Assembly (NCBI RefSeq): GCF_900240975.1
Contig: NZ_LT968776.1
Location: 3,283,092 to 3,347,091 of the forward strand
Source: Mycobacterium sp. 4858
GTDB lineage: Bacteria; Actinomycetota; Actinomycetes; Mycobacteriales; Mycobacteriaceae
DNA: 64,000 nucleotides
Direction: 5' to 3'
Below the pieces are notes generated by a model. It saw only the letters and a list, made by a program, of their open reading frames with translations, was not told the origin of the DNA and made no database searches. The position numbers and the translations under genes are program-made. Below, piece after piece: positions 43,692 through 51,744 of this stretch. The number at the start of each line of letters is the position of its first letter. Position 1 is the stretch's first letter.

Positions 43692-45848
43692 TTATGCCAG
43701 CAGTGGGTCGCGCGGTAGGCCGAGGATGCGTTCGGCGATGAGATTGCGGATAATCTCTGAGGTCCCGCCGGCGATCGTGAGACAGCGGCTGTACAGGTAG
43801 TCATGTACGACCTCGGCCTGCTCTCCGACGAGGACAGCAGGGGTGACAATGCAAAGAGCCAGTTCGGCGACGCGTTGCGCGTGTTCAGCGCCGTATAGCT
43901 TCGCAATGTTGCCTTCGATCGTTGACCCGGAATCGAATACCGCTCGGGCCGCCCGCCGGAGATTCAGCGCTGCAAGACAATACGACTCCACGAGTAGGGC
44001 GCCGACTTCACGCGCGAGGCCTGTGTCGCCGCTGCGGTACTGCTCCAACAAATCGGCGAGCTTGTCCGCAGGCAGGGTCACTGAACCACCACCGAGGGAT
44101 ACGCGTTCGTTGCCGAAGGTCGCCATGGCGACTTTCCAACCGGCGTTCACCTCACCGACAATGTCGCGGTCGGGGACGAAGACGTCGGTGAAGAAGACCT
44201 CGTTGAACAGCGTCGCGCCGGTGATCTCCTTCAGGGGGCGGATCTCCACACCCGGTGCCGCCAGATCGATGATCATGGCGGTGATGCCACGGTGCTTGGC
44301 TGCGCTGCGATCGGTGCGCACCGTGGCCAGACCCCGCTGGCAATTCATCGCATCGCTTGTCCACACCTTCTGGCCGGTCACCGACCAACCGCCCTCGACG
44401 CGCTCGGCATTGGTAGCGACCGCGGCCGCATCAGAGCCCGCTCCTGGCTCACTGAACAACTGACACCAGCGCAGCTCACCCTCGAGGCTGGGCCAGATCA
44501 GCCGCTCGACCTGCTCCGGGCTACCGTGCTCAAGCAAAGTCGGCACCACCCACTCGCCGAGTCCGAGGTGCGGCTTACCCAGTGCGCCGAGCACTTCCTC
44601 GATGATCAGCTGCTCCACCGAGTCCGCGCCGCGCCCGAACGGCGGCGGCCAGTGCGGCTGCAGATATCCGCTGCGGGCCCATAACTTGGGTCTGCTGTCA
44701 ACGTCGGCCCGCACCAACTCCGACCGGAACTCCTCGGCGGCCAGTCGGTACTGTTGGGCTTCGGGCGGCAGATCTAGCGCGTGATGCAGTCGCACCCCAG
44801 CGCGTTGCGATTCGATGACCTTGTCGTGCAATGCTTCTCGCCCGCCACAGAACGCCAGCAAGATTGTGGCCCGGCGAATGAAGAGATGGGCGTCGTGCTC
44901 CCAGGTGTATCCGATGCCGCCGTGGATCTGAAGATTTTGCAGCGCGACGCGCTGATAGGCCGGCAGCACATGTCCGGCCGCCATGGCCACCGCCAGGTCG
45001 GCTTCTGGTCCGTGCCTGCGGGCTGCATCCCAGGTGACCGCAACGGCCAGTTCCGAATCGACCAGCATGTTCGCGCAGTGGTGCTTGATCGCCTGAAACG
45101 ACCCGATGGGCCGATCGAACTGTCGTCGATCCTTGGCATAGCTGGTCGCCATTTCGGTGCAAGCGGCCAAGCCGCCAACCGCCTCGGCCGCCGCCAGCAG
45201 CCGAAGCGTGCGCACGGCGCTGGCAGCAGCACCGACCAGCACGTCGGCGACGGGGGCAGCGGATAGTTCTAGGACGACTAGCGGGCGGGTGAGCATGTCG
45301 TTTGTTTCGCCGACCTGGACGGAAACGGCGTCGCCATCTTCGACCAGCACGATGTCTTCACCGACGGTGATGAGGTAGACGTCGCTGCCGGAGTCACCGA
45401 GAACCGCGATGTTTGTTCCCGTGATGGTCGAATCCGACCGAATCGCAGTGTTGGTCGTACTGACGCCTGCGATCAGCTCGCCCGACGCGAGACGGGGAAG
45501 CCAGCGTTGTTGCTGCTGTTCGCTGCCGAACTCGGCCATTAGCACCGATGCAGCCACCGTCGGCAGGAACGGCCCACCGATAGCGGCGCGGCCGAGCTGT
45601 TCCATCACCACCGTGAGCTCGGGAAGGCCGTAGCCTTGGCCCCCGAACCGCTCGTCGATGTGCAGGCCGAGCCAGCCCGCCGAGGCCATCTCCTTCCAAA
45701 GCTCGTCTGCGGCCCACCAACGGTCAGGTCGGTCCGGATTCAGCAGCATGTCGCGCGCAGCCGCCATGCCCCCGCGCGCAGCCACCACCGCCGCGGCGAG
45801 GTCCGCGAAGGCGCGGTGGTCTTCCGTTATCGCCAAAGACACGACCAA
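43692..45848 (-). CDS. Fused double acyl-CoA dehydrogenase
   Basis: 718 residues hold two acyl-CoA dehydrogenase units. The first, to about residue 358, has the partner-subunit look (DRRQFDRPIGSFQAIKHHCA, NLQIHGGIGYTWEHDAHLFI). The second has a full middle domain (LFSEPGAGSDAAAVATNAER) and the FAD end LTIAGGTSEIIRNLIAERIL. It is thus a single-chain version of the alpha-beta pairs such as 11734/12882. Only one half is likely to be catalytic. It starts 13 bases after the small gene upstream. Confidence 0.9.
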   Translation of the reverse strand: MVVSLAITEDHRAFADLAAAVVAARGGMAAARDMLLNPDRPDRWWAADELWKEMASAGWLGLHIDERFGGQGYGLPELTVVMEQLGRAAIGGPFLPTVAASVLMAEFGSEQQQQRWLPRLASGELIAGVSTTNTAIRSDSTITGTNIAVLGDSGSDVYLITVGEDIVLVEDGDAVSVQVGETNDMLTRPLVVLELSAAPVADVLVGAAASAVRTLRLLAAAEAVGGLAACTEMATSYAKDRRQFDRPIGSFQAIKHHCANMLVDSELAVAVTWDAARRHGPEADLAVAMAAGHVLPAYQRVALQNLQIHGGIGYTWEHDAHLFIRRATILLAFCGGREALHDKVIESQRAGVRLHHALDLPPEAQQYRLAAEEFRSELVRADVDSRPKLWARSGYLQPHWPPPFGRGADSVEQLIIEEVLGALGKPHLGLGEWVVPTLLEHGSPEQVERLIWPSLEGELRWCQLFSEPGAGSDAAAVATNAERVEGGWSVTGQKVWTSDAMNCQRGLATVRTDRSAAKHRGITAMIIDLAAPGVEIRPLKEITGATLFNEVFFTDVFVPDRDIVGEVNAGWKVAMATFGNERVSLGGGSVTLPADKLADLLEQYRSGDTGLAREVGALLVESYCLAALNLRRAARAVFDSGSTIEGNIAKLYGAEHAQRVAELALCIVTPAVLVGEQAEVVHDYLYSRCLTIAGGTSEIIRNLIAERILGLPRDPLLA

Positions 45849-45861
45849 GAACCCTCTTTCG

Positions 45862-46131
45862 TTACCAGGAGTTGCCGAACCGGTCGCGGAACGTCACCGA
45901 CATCGCCGGACGTCGACGCGGCGCGGAGAGCTTCTTGGCGGGAACGCCGAGGTAGATGGCGGACATCGGCACGATCGTGACGGGCAATCTCAGTACTTCC
46001 CGAACCCGGTCGATACCGAACGTGGTCAGACCCGTGGTCAGTGTGCCCGCGGTCACCCGTTTAGTGAACTCGGCCACCACCTCGTCCGGATTCCCGGTCA
46101 AGTTCATAGAGGAGAACATACTTTCTGCCAT
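45862..46131 (-). CDS. 89-residue protein with nitroreductase-like C-terminus
   Basis: ATG 46131 has a strong GGAGGAG 7 bases upstream. The second half, LRLPVTIVPMSAIYLGVPAK then RRRPAMSVTFRDRFGNSW, matches the last 35-40 residues of nitroreductase-family flavoproteins. The first half (FSSMNLTGNPDEVVAEFTKR) is not recognised. The FMN-binding start of a nitroreductase is missing, so this is either an internally deleted gene still expressed or a fusion. It heads the operon with the fused dehydrogenase. Confidence 0.55.
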   Translation of the reverse strand: MAESMFSSMNLTGNPDEVVAEFTKRVTAGTLTTGLTTFGIDRVREVLRLPVTIVPMSAIYLGVPAKKLSAPRRRPAMSVTFRDRFGNSW

Positions 46132-46180
46132 CTCAACGCTCCTCCGCGATCGGGTCAGCCGGACCTGCATCCCGACACTA

Positions 46181-46196
46181 TGACAGTCAACTGTCA
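46181..46196. promoter_or_regulatory. TGRCAGT-type palindrome, best copy
   Basis: TGACAGTCAACTGTCA has perfect 7-base arms. It is 50 bases upstream of the start at 46131 and controls, by position, the operon with the fused dehydrogenase. Confidence 0.65.
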
Positions 46197-46695
46197 CAGG
46201 TCAATGTGAAGGTCTGCTATTCACGTCCGACCGCCGATAACTACCATCTATAGCGTGGAACCCTGTTCGGAACTCGGACTCGTACGGGAGAACTAGTTGT
46301 GCAGGGGGCGGAGGAAAGTCGTCGAAATTACCGATGTTATCCCGCAATTGAGTGATGTCGACCGTCATGGCCTTCATCTTGGTAACCATGCTGTGCATCG
46401 TGGCCAAATATTTGCTCGATGGTCTTCTGCGGATCTCCGGCCTGTTTACGTGTAATGTCCACAACTTTCTGCATGCCGTTCGTCACGGCGCGGGAAGTAG
46501 TAGTAGATGGCGGGGATTGGGTTCGGCTTGTTCTGCTACGTCCGAAAGCCTCGTGCTCGCATACCCTTTGACGCTCAGGACATGAGCGGCCCGCGTCCGA
46601 GCGGATTTGAAATCGCCTTCCTCCGGACTGCCGGCCCGCGGCCTTGACTTTCTGGCTATCGTTCGACTGTACGCAGATGACCGGCCATGTCGTTT
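46197..46695. other. Region holding only an MmpL remnant
   Basis: Apart from the pseudogene described below, no gene is seen here. Confidence 0.4.
46285..46500 (-). pseudogene. MmpL-type transporter remnant
   Basis: Reverse frames give QKVVDITRKQAGDPQKTIEQ and, shifted, TMHSMVTKMKAMTVDITQLR then DNIGNFDDF. This matches the periplasmic coiled stretch before the FDDFxRPxRNYxYW motif of MmpL transporters. Everything else of the transporter is absent. Confidence 0.5.
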
Positions 46696-46962
46696 CTAGG
46701 ACACGACGAGGTCCAACGTCACCAGCGTGGCAAACACTACGAGGACGTAGCCCTCGAATATGAGGCGCAGTGTGCACGGAGCGGCCCGGATATCCATGAA
46801 ATGCAGGCCGATCAGCCGCACTTTGCACAGCGCGAGGCCGATGATGACCACGGCGGCCGCCGATGCCACGCCGGCGCCCTGTTCGACCCCAACGGTGAAC
46901 GATGCGAACGTGAGGCCGATGAGCGCGGCCCATACCAGAGTCACCCGGCGCGTCATTGCCAT
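46696..46962 (-). CDS. Cytochrome c oxidase subunit IV/NorF-like membrane protein
   Basis: An 88-residue protein with three hydrophobic helices (VTLVWAALIGLTFASFTVG; VASAAAVVIIGLALCKVRLI; LIFEGYVLVVFATLVTLDLV) and the central KVRLIGLHFMDIR, which is the signature of small prokaryotic COX4/NorF proteins. ATG 46962 overlaps the stop of the subunit III gene by one base. NorF assists nitric oxide reductase activity in denitrifiers (established); no such enzyme is visible here. Confidence 0.8.
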   Translation of the reverse strand: MAMTRRVTLVWAALIGLTFASFTVGVEQGAGVASAAAVVIIGLALCKVRLIGLHFMDIRAAPCTLRLIFEGYVLVVFATLVTLDLVVS

Positions 46963-47561
46963 CACCGCATCAGATAGAAGAGAGCGAACAGTACGACCCA
47001 CAGCAGGTCGACCATGTGCCAGAAGATGCCGCCGGCCTCGCACAGCATCGTGTCGCGCCCACTCAGCTGTGGCTTGCGGCTGACCGTGATGAGCCGGCTC
47101 AGCACCACGCAGCCGATCAACACGTGCGCCAGATGTATACCGGTGAACATGAAGTAATACGAGAAGAACTCGCCGCTGCCGACGGTCTTGCCGTTACCGA
47201 ACAGATGCAACCACTCCACGGCCTTCACAACGACGAAGCCCAGTCCGCATGCGAGCGCGGCACCGAACAGCCGGAGCGCTGAGCGGTGCACACCAGTGAG
47301 GACTTGCTGTACGGCCAATGCGACAAACAACGAACTGCTCAGTAGCAGCACGGTGTTCATGGTGCCCAGGGCGACGTTCAGGCTCGCGTGATCGCGGGCG
47401 AAGAGCTCAGGGTTCTTGGCGCGTGAGTACATGAACGTGGCGAAAAACAGCGCGAACACCGTCATGTCGCCGAGGACGAATACCCAAATCCCTTCCTCGC
47501 CGGGAATGCGTTTGGGTTCTGTGGCCCGTGCCCGTGTCTCGCGGTCGGCCGTTGCGATCAT
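46962..47561 (-). CDS. Haem-copper oxidase subunit III (NorE-like)
   Basis: A 199-residue, five-helix membrane protein: PGEEGIWVFVLGDMTVFALF, NTVLLLSSSLFVALAVQQV, YYFMFTGIHLAHVLIGCVVL and GGIFWHMVDLLWVVLFALFY. These are COX3/NorE features including the GIHLAH and WHxVDxxW motifs. ATG 47561 overlaps the upstream stop (ATGA). It is the middle gene of a three-gene membrane operon. No subunit I or II is present in the window. Confidence 0.88.
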   Translation of the reverse strand: MIATADRETRARATEPKRIPGEEGIWVFVLGDMTVFALFFATFMYSRAKNPELFARDHASLNVALGTMNTVLLLSSSLFVALAVQQVLTGVHRSALRLFGAALACGLGFVVVKAVEWLHLFGNGKTVGSGEFFSYYFMFTGIHLAHVLIGCVVLSRLITVSRKPQLSGRDTMLCEAGGIFWHMVDLLWVVLFALFYLMR

Positions 47562-48283
47562 GCGCCTGTGCGGTGGAGGACGGGCTCCTCGCGGTCGTCT
47601 GCCGGTTGCGCGCCAATCGTTGTCAGCAACTGCCAGGTCATGACGAGGAGCCACGCCCCGAAGAACACGGCAACCAGCCAGAACGCGAGCAGTCCGTTCC
47701 AGGCGAACACGCCGGTCTTGAACAACACCACGAGACCGCCTGCGGCGAAGATGAAACCGCTCCAAAAGTTGTAGTAGGCCACCCATCTCGGCCAGACGGG
47801 GTGCGGCCCCTGGTAGCCGAAGATCGCAAAGCCGATCGCCAGGCACTGGATGGTGGCCGCGGGCCAGTTCATCACGAACGGCAGCCAGCCGAGGTCGTTG
47901 AGTGCCTGGGTGATCTCGGGATTGCGCTCGGGGCGATACGACGCCGCGGCGAACGCAAAGGTTGGTAGGACGATCGCCATCACCGCAAGGCCGGTGGCGA
48001 TCAGCTGCGCGTAGGCAAGCGGGGAGAACCTGCCCTCGAGCTGCCTGATCCGCACGGCGATGAGCGCGCCGAAGGGTACCTGGAGTCCCGCCGCCGCCAG
48101 CAGGACGACAAGTCCGGTGCGCTTCACCCCGGTGTTTGTCGACCAGAACTCTGCGACCTCGCCGGCGGACTTCGTGGGAGCCATCGGAGGGAGCAGGCCG
48201 ACCATGATGATGCCGGGGAATAGGAGCAGCAGGAAGGCGGCGCCGCTCCACGCCATCGTTTTCTGAATGCCGGTCGTCATCAC
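47558..48283 (-). CDS. Six-helix membrane protein of unknown function
   Basis: 241 residues with six clear hydrophobic segments, starting MAWSGAAFLLLLFPGIIMVGLLPP. No enzymatic motif is evident; conserved-looking loops are PMAPTKSAGEVAEFWSTNT and SYRPERNPEITQALNDLGWL. It is the first gene of an operon with the NorE-like and NorF-like genes and overlaps the former by 4 bases. It may be an accessory or anchor subunit for whatever complex they form. Confidence 0.75.
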   Translation of the reverse strand: MMTTGIQKTMAWSGAAFLLLLFPGIIMVGLLPPMAPTKSAGEVAEFWSTNTGVKRTGLVVLLAAAGLQVPFGALIAVRIRQLEGRFSPLAYAQLIATGLAVMAIVLPTFAFAAASYRPERNPEITQALNDLGWLPFVMNWPAATIQCLAIGFAIFGYQGPHPVWPRWVAYYNFWSGFIFAAGGLVVLFKTGVFAWNGLLAFWLVAVFFGAWLLVMTWQLLTTIGAQPADDREEPVLHRTGA

Positions 48284-48417
48284 GAACTCCTCATCGATGG
48301 TTGATAAGGCATGACGCTACTTAGAGTTCGACTCGAGAGTCAACGAAATTCTGTGTTGAATTAGAAAAAACTCCTCGGCTGAATAGGCGCTCGCGCACCT
48401 ACGGAGGCTAGTTCACC

Positions 48418-48790
48418 ATGGTGGTGTCGGAGCTTGCCGTCACACGGACAAGCCCCAATGCATCCGAGCCCGCTCGTACTGGCGGTGCGACGGTAGGGGC
48501 GGCGATTGCGGCCCTGTGGCTTGTCGTAGCGGTGCAGGCGCTGGTGCGGTGGGTCTTTTCACCTGACTTCGGGCGGGCCCGGTTGACCGTATGCCGACGT
48601 GGAATCTGGTGGCACTGAGAGTCTTTGAGGGTCTCAGCCTTGCGCTCTTAGCGGGGGTGGTGTGGTTCTGTGTCGTTCGACCATGGCGGCGGACCGGCAA
48701 GCTGAGCCTCGACGGCAAGTTCCTCCTCGGAGACGGCTCATCGATCGGGATGCCCGTGGTAGTAAGCCGACCTGCCGCGCATGTCAGGCC
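48418..48790 (+). pseudogene. AveC-like gene N-terminal remnant
   Basis: ATG 48418 opens TVGAAIAALWLVVAVQALVR then WVFSPDFG; after a frameshift near 48580 it continues PTWNLVALRVFEGLSLALLA and VVRPWRRTGKLSLDGKFLLG. The plan (first helix, second helix, basic RRxRR..DG) parallels AveC-like proteins (RRCIRERRVTFD). The rest is gone. GGAGG lies just upstream. It is divergent from the membrane operon. Confidence 0.5.
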
Positions 48791-49251
48791 ACTCGCGCTC
48801 GCCGCCAGTCAGAACGGCTGGTCCGGCGACTCGCGAGGCCAAACTTAGCTGCATCGGACGAGGCAACGATCGGGCCACTGACTATGGCCGGCGGTACCAA
48901 GGATAGTGGACACGAGGATGCGTCTGAAAGGATCGAGATGATTGAAGCCGCACCAGCTTTCGCCTTCGTATGTATGAGTGACGATTTCCATCCAGGTGGG
49001 CCGACTGCCGTTTCGAACCGAATCGGTGCACTGAACTTCGGCGTCGAAGACGCGGCGATGCCGCCGAGATGGTCGAAATCGAAATTGGGTGACGGCGATG
49101 TGCTTCAAGTAGTCCAGCTGTTGTCGCTGTGCCGGCGGATTGCGCAAAATCCGGCGCCGGCCGCATGAAGTGGCGAGCGGAGATGCATGGATCCGCAGTC
49201 GAGGTGCGGACCATCATTCTGCCGCCAGGATTGGCACCAATCCGCTGCGAC
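48791..49251. other. Intergenic region without a recognised gene
   Basis: Open frames exist on both strands but have no family motif or start signal. It is probably decayed sequence continuing from the AveC-like remnant. Confidence 0.3.
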
Positions 49252-50055
49252 CTACGTCGGGATGATGCTCAGGGTGGCGCCGCCGTCAACCGGAAGGATG
49301 ATCCCGGTGATCCACGCGGCATCGTCGGACGCAAGGAACACGGCTGCCTTGGCGACGTCGAAGGCGCTGCCCTGTTTGCCCAAAGGTACGGTGGAGTCCC
49401 GCATCTCCATGACCTTCTCGCGGCTGAGGCCTGTGCGCTCGACCAGTTGATCAACGCCAATCGGCGTTTCCACGGCTCCGGGGGCGATCACATTCACCCG
49501 CACATGATGTTTGGCGTACTCCTTGGCGAACGACCTCGACATGGAGTTCAGCGCTGCTTTCGAGGTCGCGTATCCGATGTTCTCCGGCCCGGCGAGAAAC
49601 GAGGCCAACGACGAGATGTTGATGATCGACCCTGACCCCTGTTCGCGCATGATGGGTCCGAGATGCTTGATGACCTGCCATATTCCGTCGAGGTTGATCG
49701 CGAACATGCGGTTCCAGAAGTCCAGATCGATCTCGTCCGTGGCGCCGGTCGAGATAATACCGACATTGTTGTGCAGCACGTCGACGCGGCCATAGTCCGA
49801 GCGGACGCGTGCGGCAAGGCCTTCCACGTCTGCCGTCGCGGTGACGTCCACTTCGATCGCCGCCGCGGTACCGCCCTCGTCATGGATCATCTTCACGGTG
49901 GACTCGGCGCTCTCCAGCACACGATCGGCCACTAGAACTGTTGCGCCCTCGCGGGCGAACGTGATGCATGCCGCACGCCCGTTTCCGATCGTGGCCCCGG
50001 CGGATTGACCACCGCCGACAACGACCGCGACCTTGCCGTCGAGTCTCCCGGTCAC
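49252..50055 (-). CDS. SDR oxidoreductase
   Basis: A 267-residue SDR: VAVVVGGGQSAGATIGNGRA is an unusually long glycine-rich cofactor loop, followed by NNVGI, INISSLAS and YATSKAALNSM (YxxxK), ending ITGIILPVDGGATLS. The long loop is seen in a subset of actinobacterial SDRs. ATG 50055 overlaps the stop of the CMD gene upstream (ATGA), so they are co-translated. Confidence 0.88.
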   Translation of the reverse strand: MTGRLDGKVAVVVGGGQSAGATIGNGRAACITFAREGATVLVADRVLESAESTVKMIHDEGGTAAAIEVDVTATADVEGLAARVRSDYGRVDVLHNNVGIISTGATDEIDLDFWNRMFAINLDGIWQVIKHLGPIMREQGSGSIINISSLASFLAGPENIGYATSKAALNSMSRSFAKEYAKHHVRVNVIAPGAVETPIGVDQLVERTGLSREKVMEMRDSTVPLGKQGSAFDVAKAAVFLASDDAAWITGIILPVDGGATLSIIPT

Positions 50056-50453
50056 TTCGATGCTCCAATCGGCTCGTCGGTCTTGTGGGCGCCGATTGCG
50101 CCGGCCGCAACCTGACTGGCATTGGCGGCCGCCGGGAATCCCAGATAACCCGACAGGTGGTAGATGACTTCTTCCAACTCGGCGCGCGTAAGACCGTTGC
50201 GAAGCCCGATCTGGAAGTGTTCCCTCAACTGGTCGTTGGCGCGGAGCGCGATCAGGGCACCGATGGTGACGAGGCTACGAGACCGCCAGTCCAGGCCGGG
50301 CCGCGTCCACAACGCACCGAACAGATTGTCGGCGCTGAGAATGCCGAGTTCGTCACCGAACCGCGGCTCGCTCTTGCCCTCACCGATTTTGGCAGCGATA
50401 TCGGGGCAGAGTTGGGCGAACACTTCCAGCCCCGCTTGTATGCGTTCTGACAT
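50052..50453 (-). CDS. Carboxymuconolactone decarboxylase family protein
   Basis: A 133-residue single-domain CMD protein: LFGALWTRPGLDWRSRSLVT, IALRANDQLREHFQIGLRNG and EEVIYHLSGYLGFPAAAN, including the catalytic-type EHF histidine. It resembles 4-carboxymuconolactone decarboxylases, but the ring substrate is unknown. It is the first gene of a pair with the SDR and lies downstream of the same-strand TetR gene. Confidence 0.88.
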   Translation of the reverse strand: MSERIQAGLEVFAQLCPDIAAKIGEGKSEPRFGDELGILSADNLFGALWTRPGLDWRSRSLVTIGALIALRANDQLREHFQIGLRNGLTRAELEEVIYHLSGYLGFPAAANASQVAAGAIGAHKTDEPIGASK

Positions 50454-50517
50454 GAATCTACTTCCTTATCTATGACGGAACCAGGTGAGTGCGGGCCGCT
50501 TGATCCGGCAGCGAGGG

Positions 50518-51114
50518 TCAGGGGGCATGCGAGTGTTTCCCTTGCTGTACGGCGCACGCTGCCAGCGTCAACTCGACGCACCGATCCCATTCCTCGGGAC
50601 GGGCTTCCTGTTCGGACGACAGAGCCAGCGCCAGGCCTCGAATCAGCCGGCGTAAGTCGCGTGAGGTCACCTCAGAACGCACCCGGCCGGCGCGGATCCC
50701 CAATGCGATCAGCTCGTCGCTCAACGTCGCGAGTCGATGCGCGTCATCACCGACGGCATGCGTGTCGACATCGAACACCATGCCGGCGATGCGGTCCTGG
50801 CGAATGCGATGGATGACGTCGTACAACGCCTCGGCCAGCGCCGTCCATGGATCGCCCTGGCGTGCCTGCAGAATCGCCTCACAAACGCGCGCCTCGATCC
50901 AAATCGTTTGCGGTTCAAGAAAGGCCGAGATCATCGCCTCCCGGCTGGGGAAGACCCGGAACACCGTGGCCTTGCCGATGCCTGCCGCGCGCGCGACATC
51001 TGCGTGAGTGGCAGTGCCCTTGGCGGCGAACAACTCTCGCCCGGCATGGACGATGCGCTCGTAGTTAGCGCGTGCATCGGACCGCTGTCGTCGCGCTTTG
51101 GCTGTCGGTGGCAT
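50518..51114 (-). CDS. TetR-family transcriptional regulator
   Basis: A 198-residue regulator: ANYERIVHAGRELFAAKGTA then VARAAGIGKATVFRVFPSRE. ATG 51114 lies 7 bases after GGGAGG; the longer frame to 51138 would include the ribosome site. It is 64 bases upstream of the CMD-SDR pair on the same strand and probably controls it. Confidence 0.9.
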   Translation of the reverse strand: MPPTAKARRQRSDARANYERIVHAGRELFAAKGTATHADVARAAGIGKATVFRVFPSREAMISAFLEPQTIWIEARVCEAILQARQGDPWTALAEALYDVIHRIRQDRIAGMVFDVDTHAVGDDAHRLATLSDELIALGIRAGRVRSEVTSRDLRRLIRGLALALSSEQEARPEEWDRCVELTLAACAVQQGKHSHAP

Positions 51115-51163
51115 AGGTGGACCTCCCTGGCACGGCACCTACGCAGGTTAACATGAAACGGAC

Positions 51164-51481
51164 CTAGGGGTCCACTTGTTCCAGCACCGTGTCGATATGC
51201 CCGAACTGCTCTACACCTGCGTCGAACGCGGCCTGTAGGGCCGACTTATGCCGCACGTCGGCCGCCTGGAACTGAATCTCTCGGCCCGTTCTCTGGACGA
51301 GTCGAGCTGTCTCTTCGAGGTCTTCCCACGTGCCCAACCTGTACGGCACGGCGTCGATGTCGCGGCAGATGTCCACGGCGACGATGTTGGCGCCTTCTTC
51401 TGCGAGAGTGACTGCATGCGAACGGCCCTGACCGCGTGCCGCGCCAGTGATGAAAACGACGCGACCGTCAAGCAAACCCAC
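51164..51481 (-). pseudogene. Truncated copy of a mycofactocin-type SDR
   Basis: 105 codons, of which the first about 98 are almost the same as the SDR at 28318-29145 (VVFITGAARGQGRSHAVTLA, EEGANIVAVDICRDIDAVPY). Homology also includes about 25 bases before the start. The frame breaks after HIDTVL and ends EQVDP; the catalytic part is missing. Confidence 0.85.
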
Positions 51482-51655
51482 GATCTGTGTCCCTTCCTTC
51501 CACCGAGACGCATGCCAGCTGGACCTGGCTGATTAGTGCCGTGTGAGCGCGAACGAGTCGGCGCGTTCGACAAGTACGCAGGAACCGGATTGACCCACAC
51601 GTGCTTGAAGGACTTGTTCGCGACATCGCTCAGGTATAAAATTCGAAGCACATAT

Positions 51656-51679
51656 AGAATATGTTCATAAACAGATTCT
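51656..51679. promoter_or_regulatory. 24-bp palindrome with AGAWTCT arms
   Basis: Arms AGAATATGTT (51656-51665) and AACAGATTCT (51670-51679) pair at 9 of 10 positions around a 4-base centre. It is 66 bases upstream of the amidohydrolase and is the clearest palindromic form of the AGAWTCT element. Confidence 0.65.
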
Positions 51680-51744
51680 GGTAGAACACTGAGCCGGACG
51701 GATCTCAGCCGGGTCCGGCGGGGCACGGCGCAAGGGAGCGAAGG

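Noticed and set aside
46962..48251. 429-codon frame suggesting a fusion of the subunit III gene with an upstream part
   Set aside because: The first 230 codons are an out-of-frame reading of the six-helix membrane gene; the subunit III protein has its own ATG at 47561 overlapping the upstream stop.
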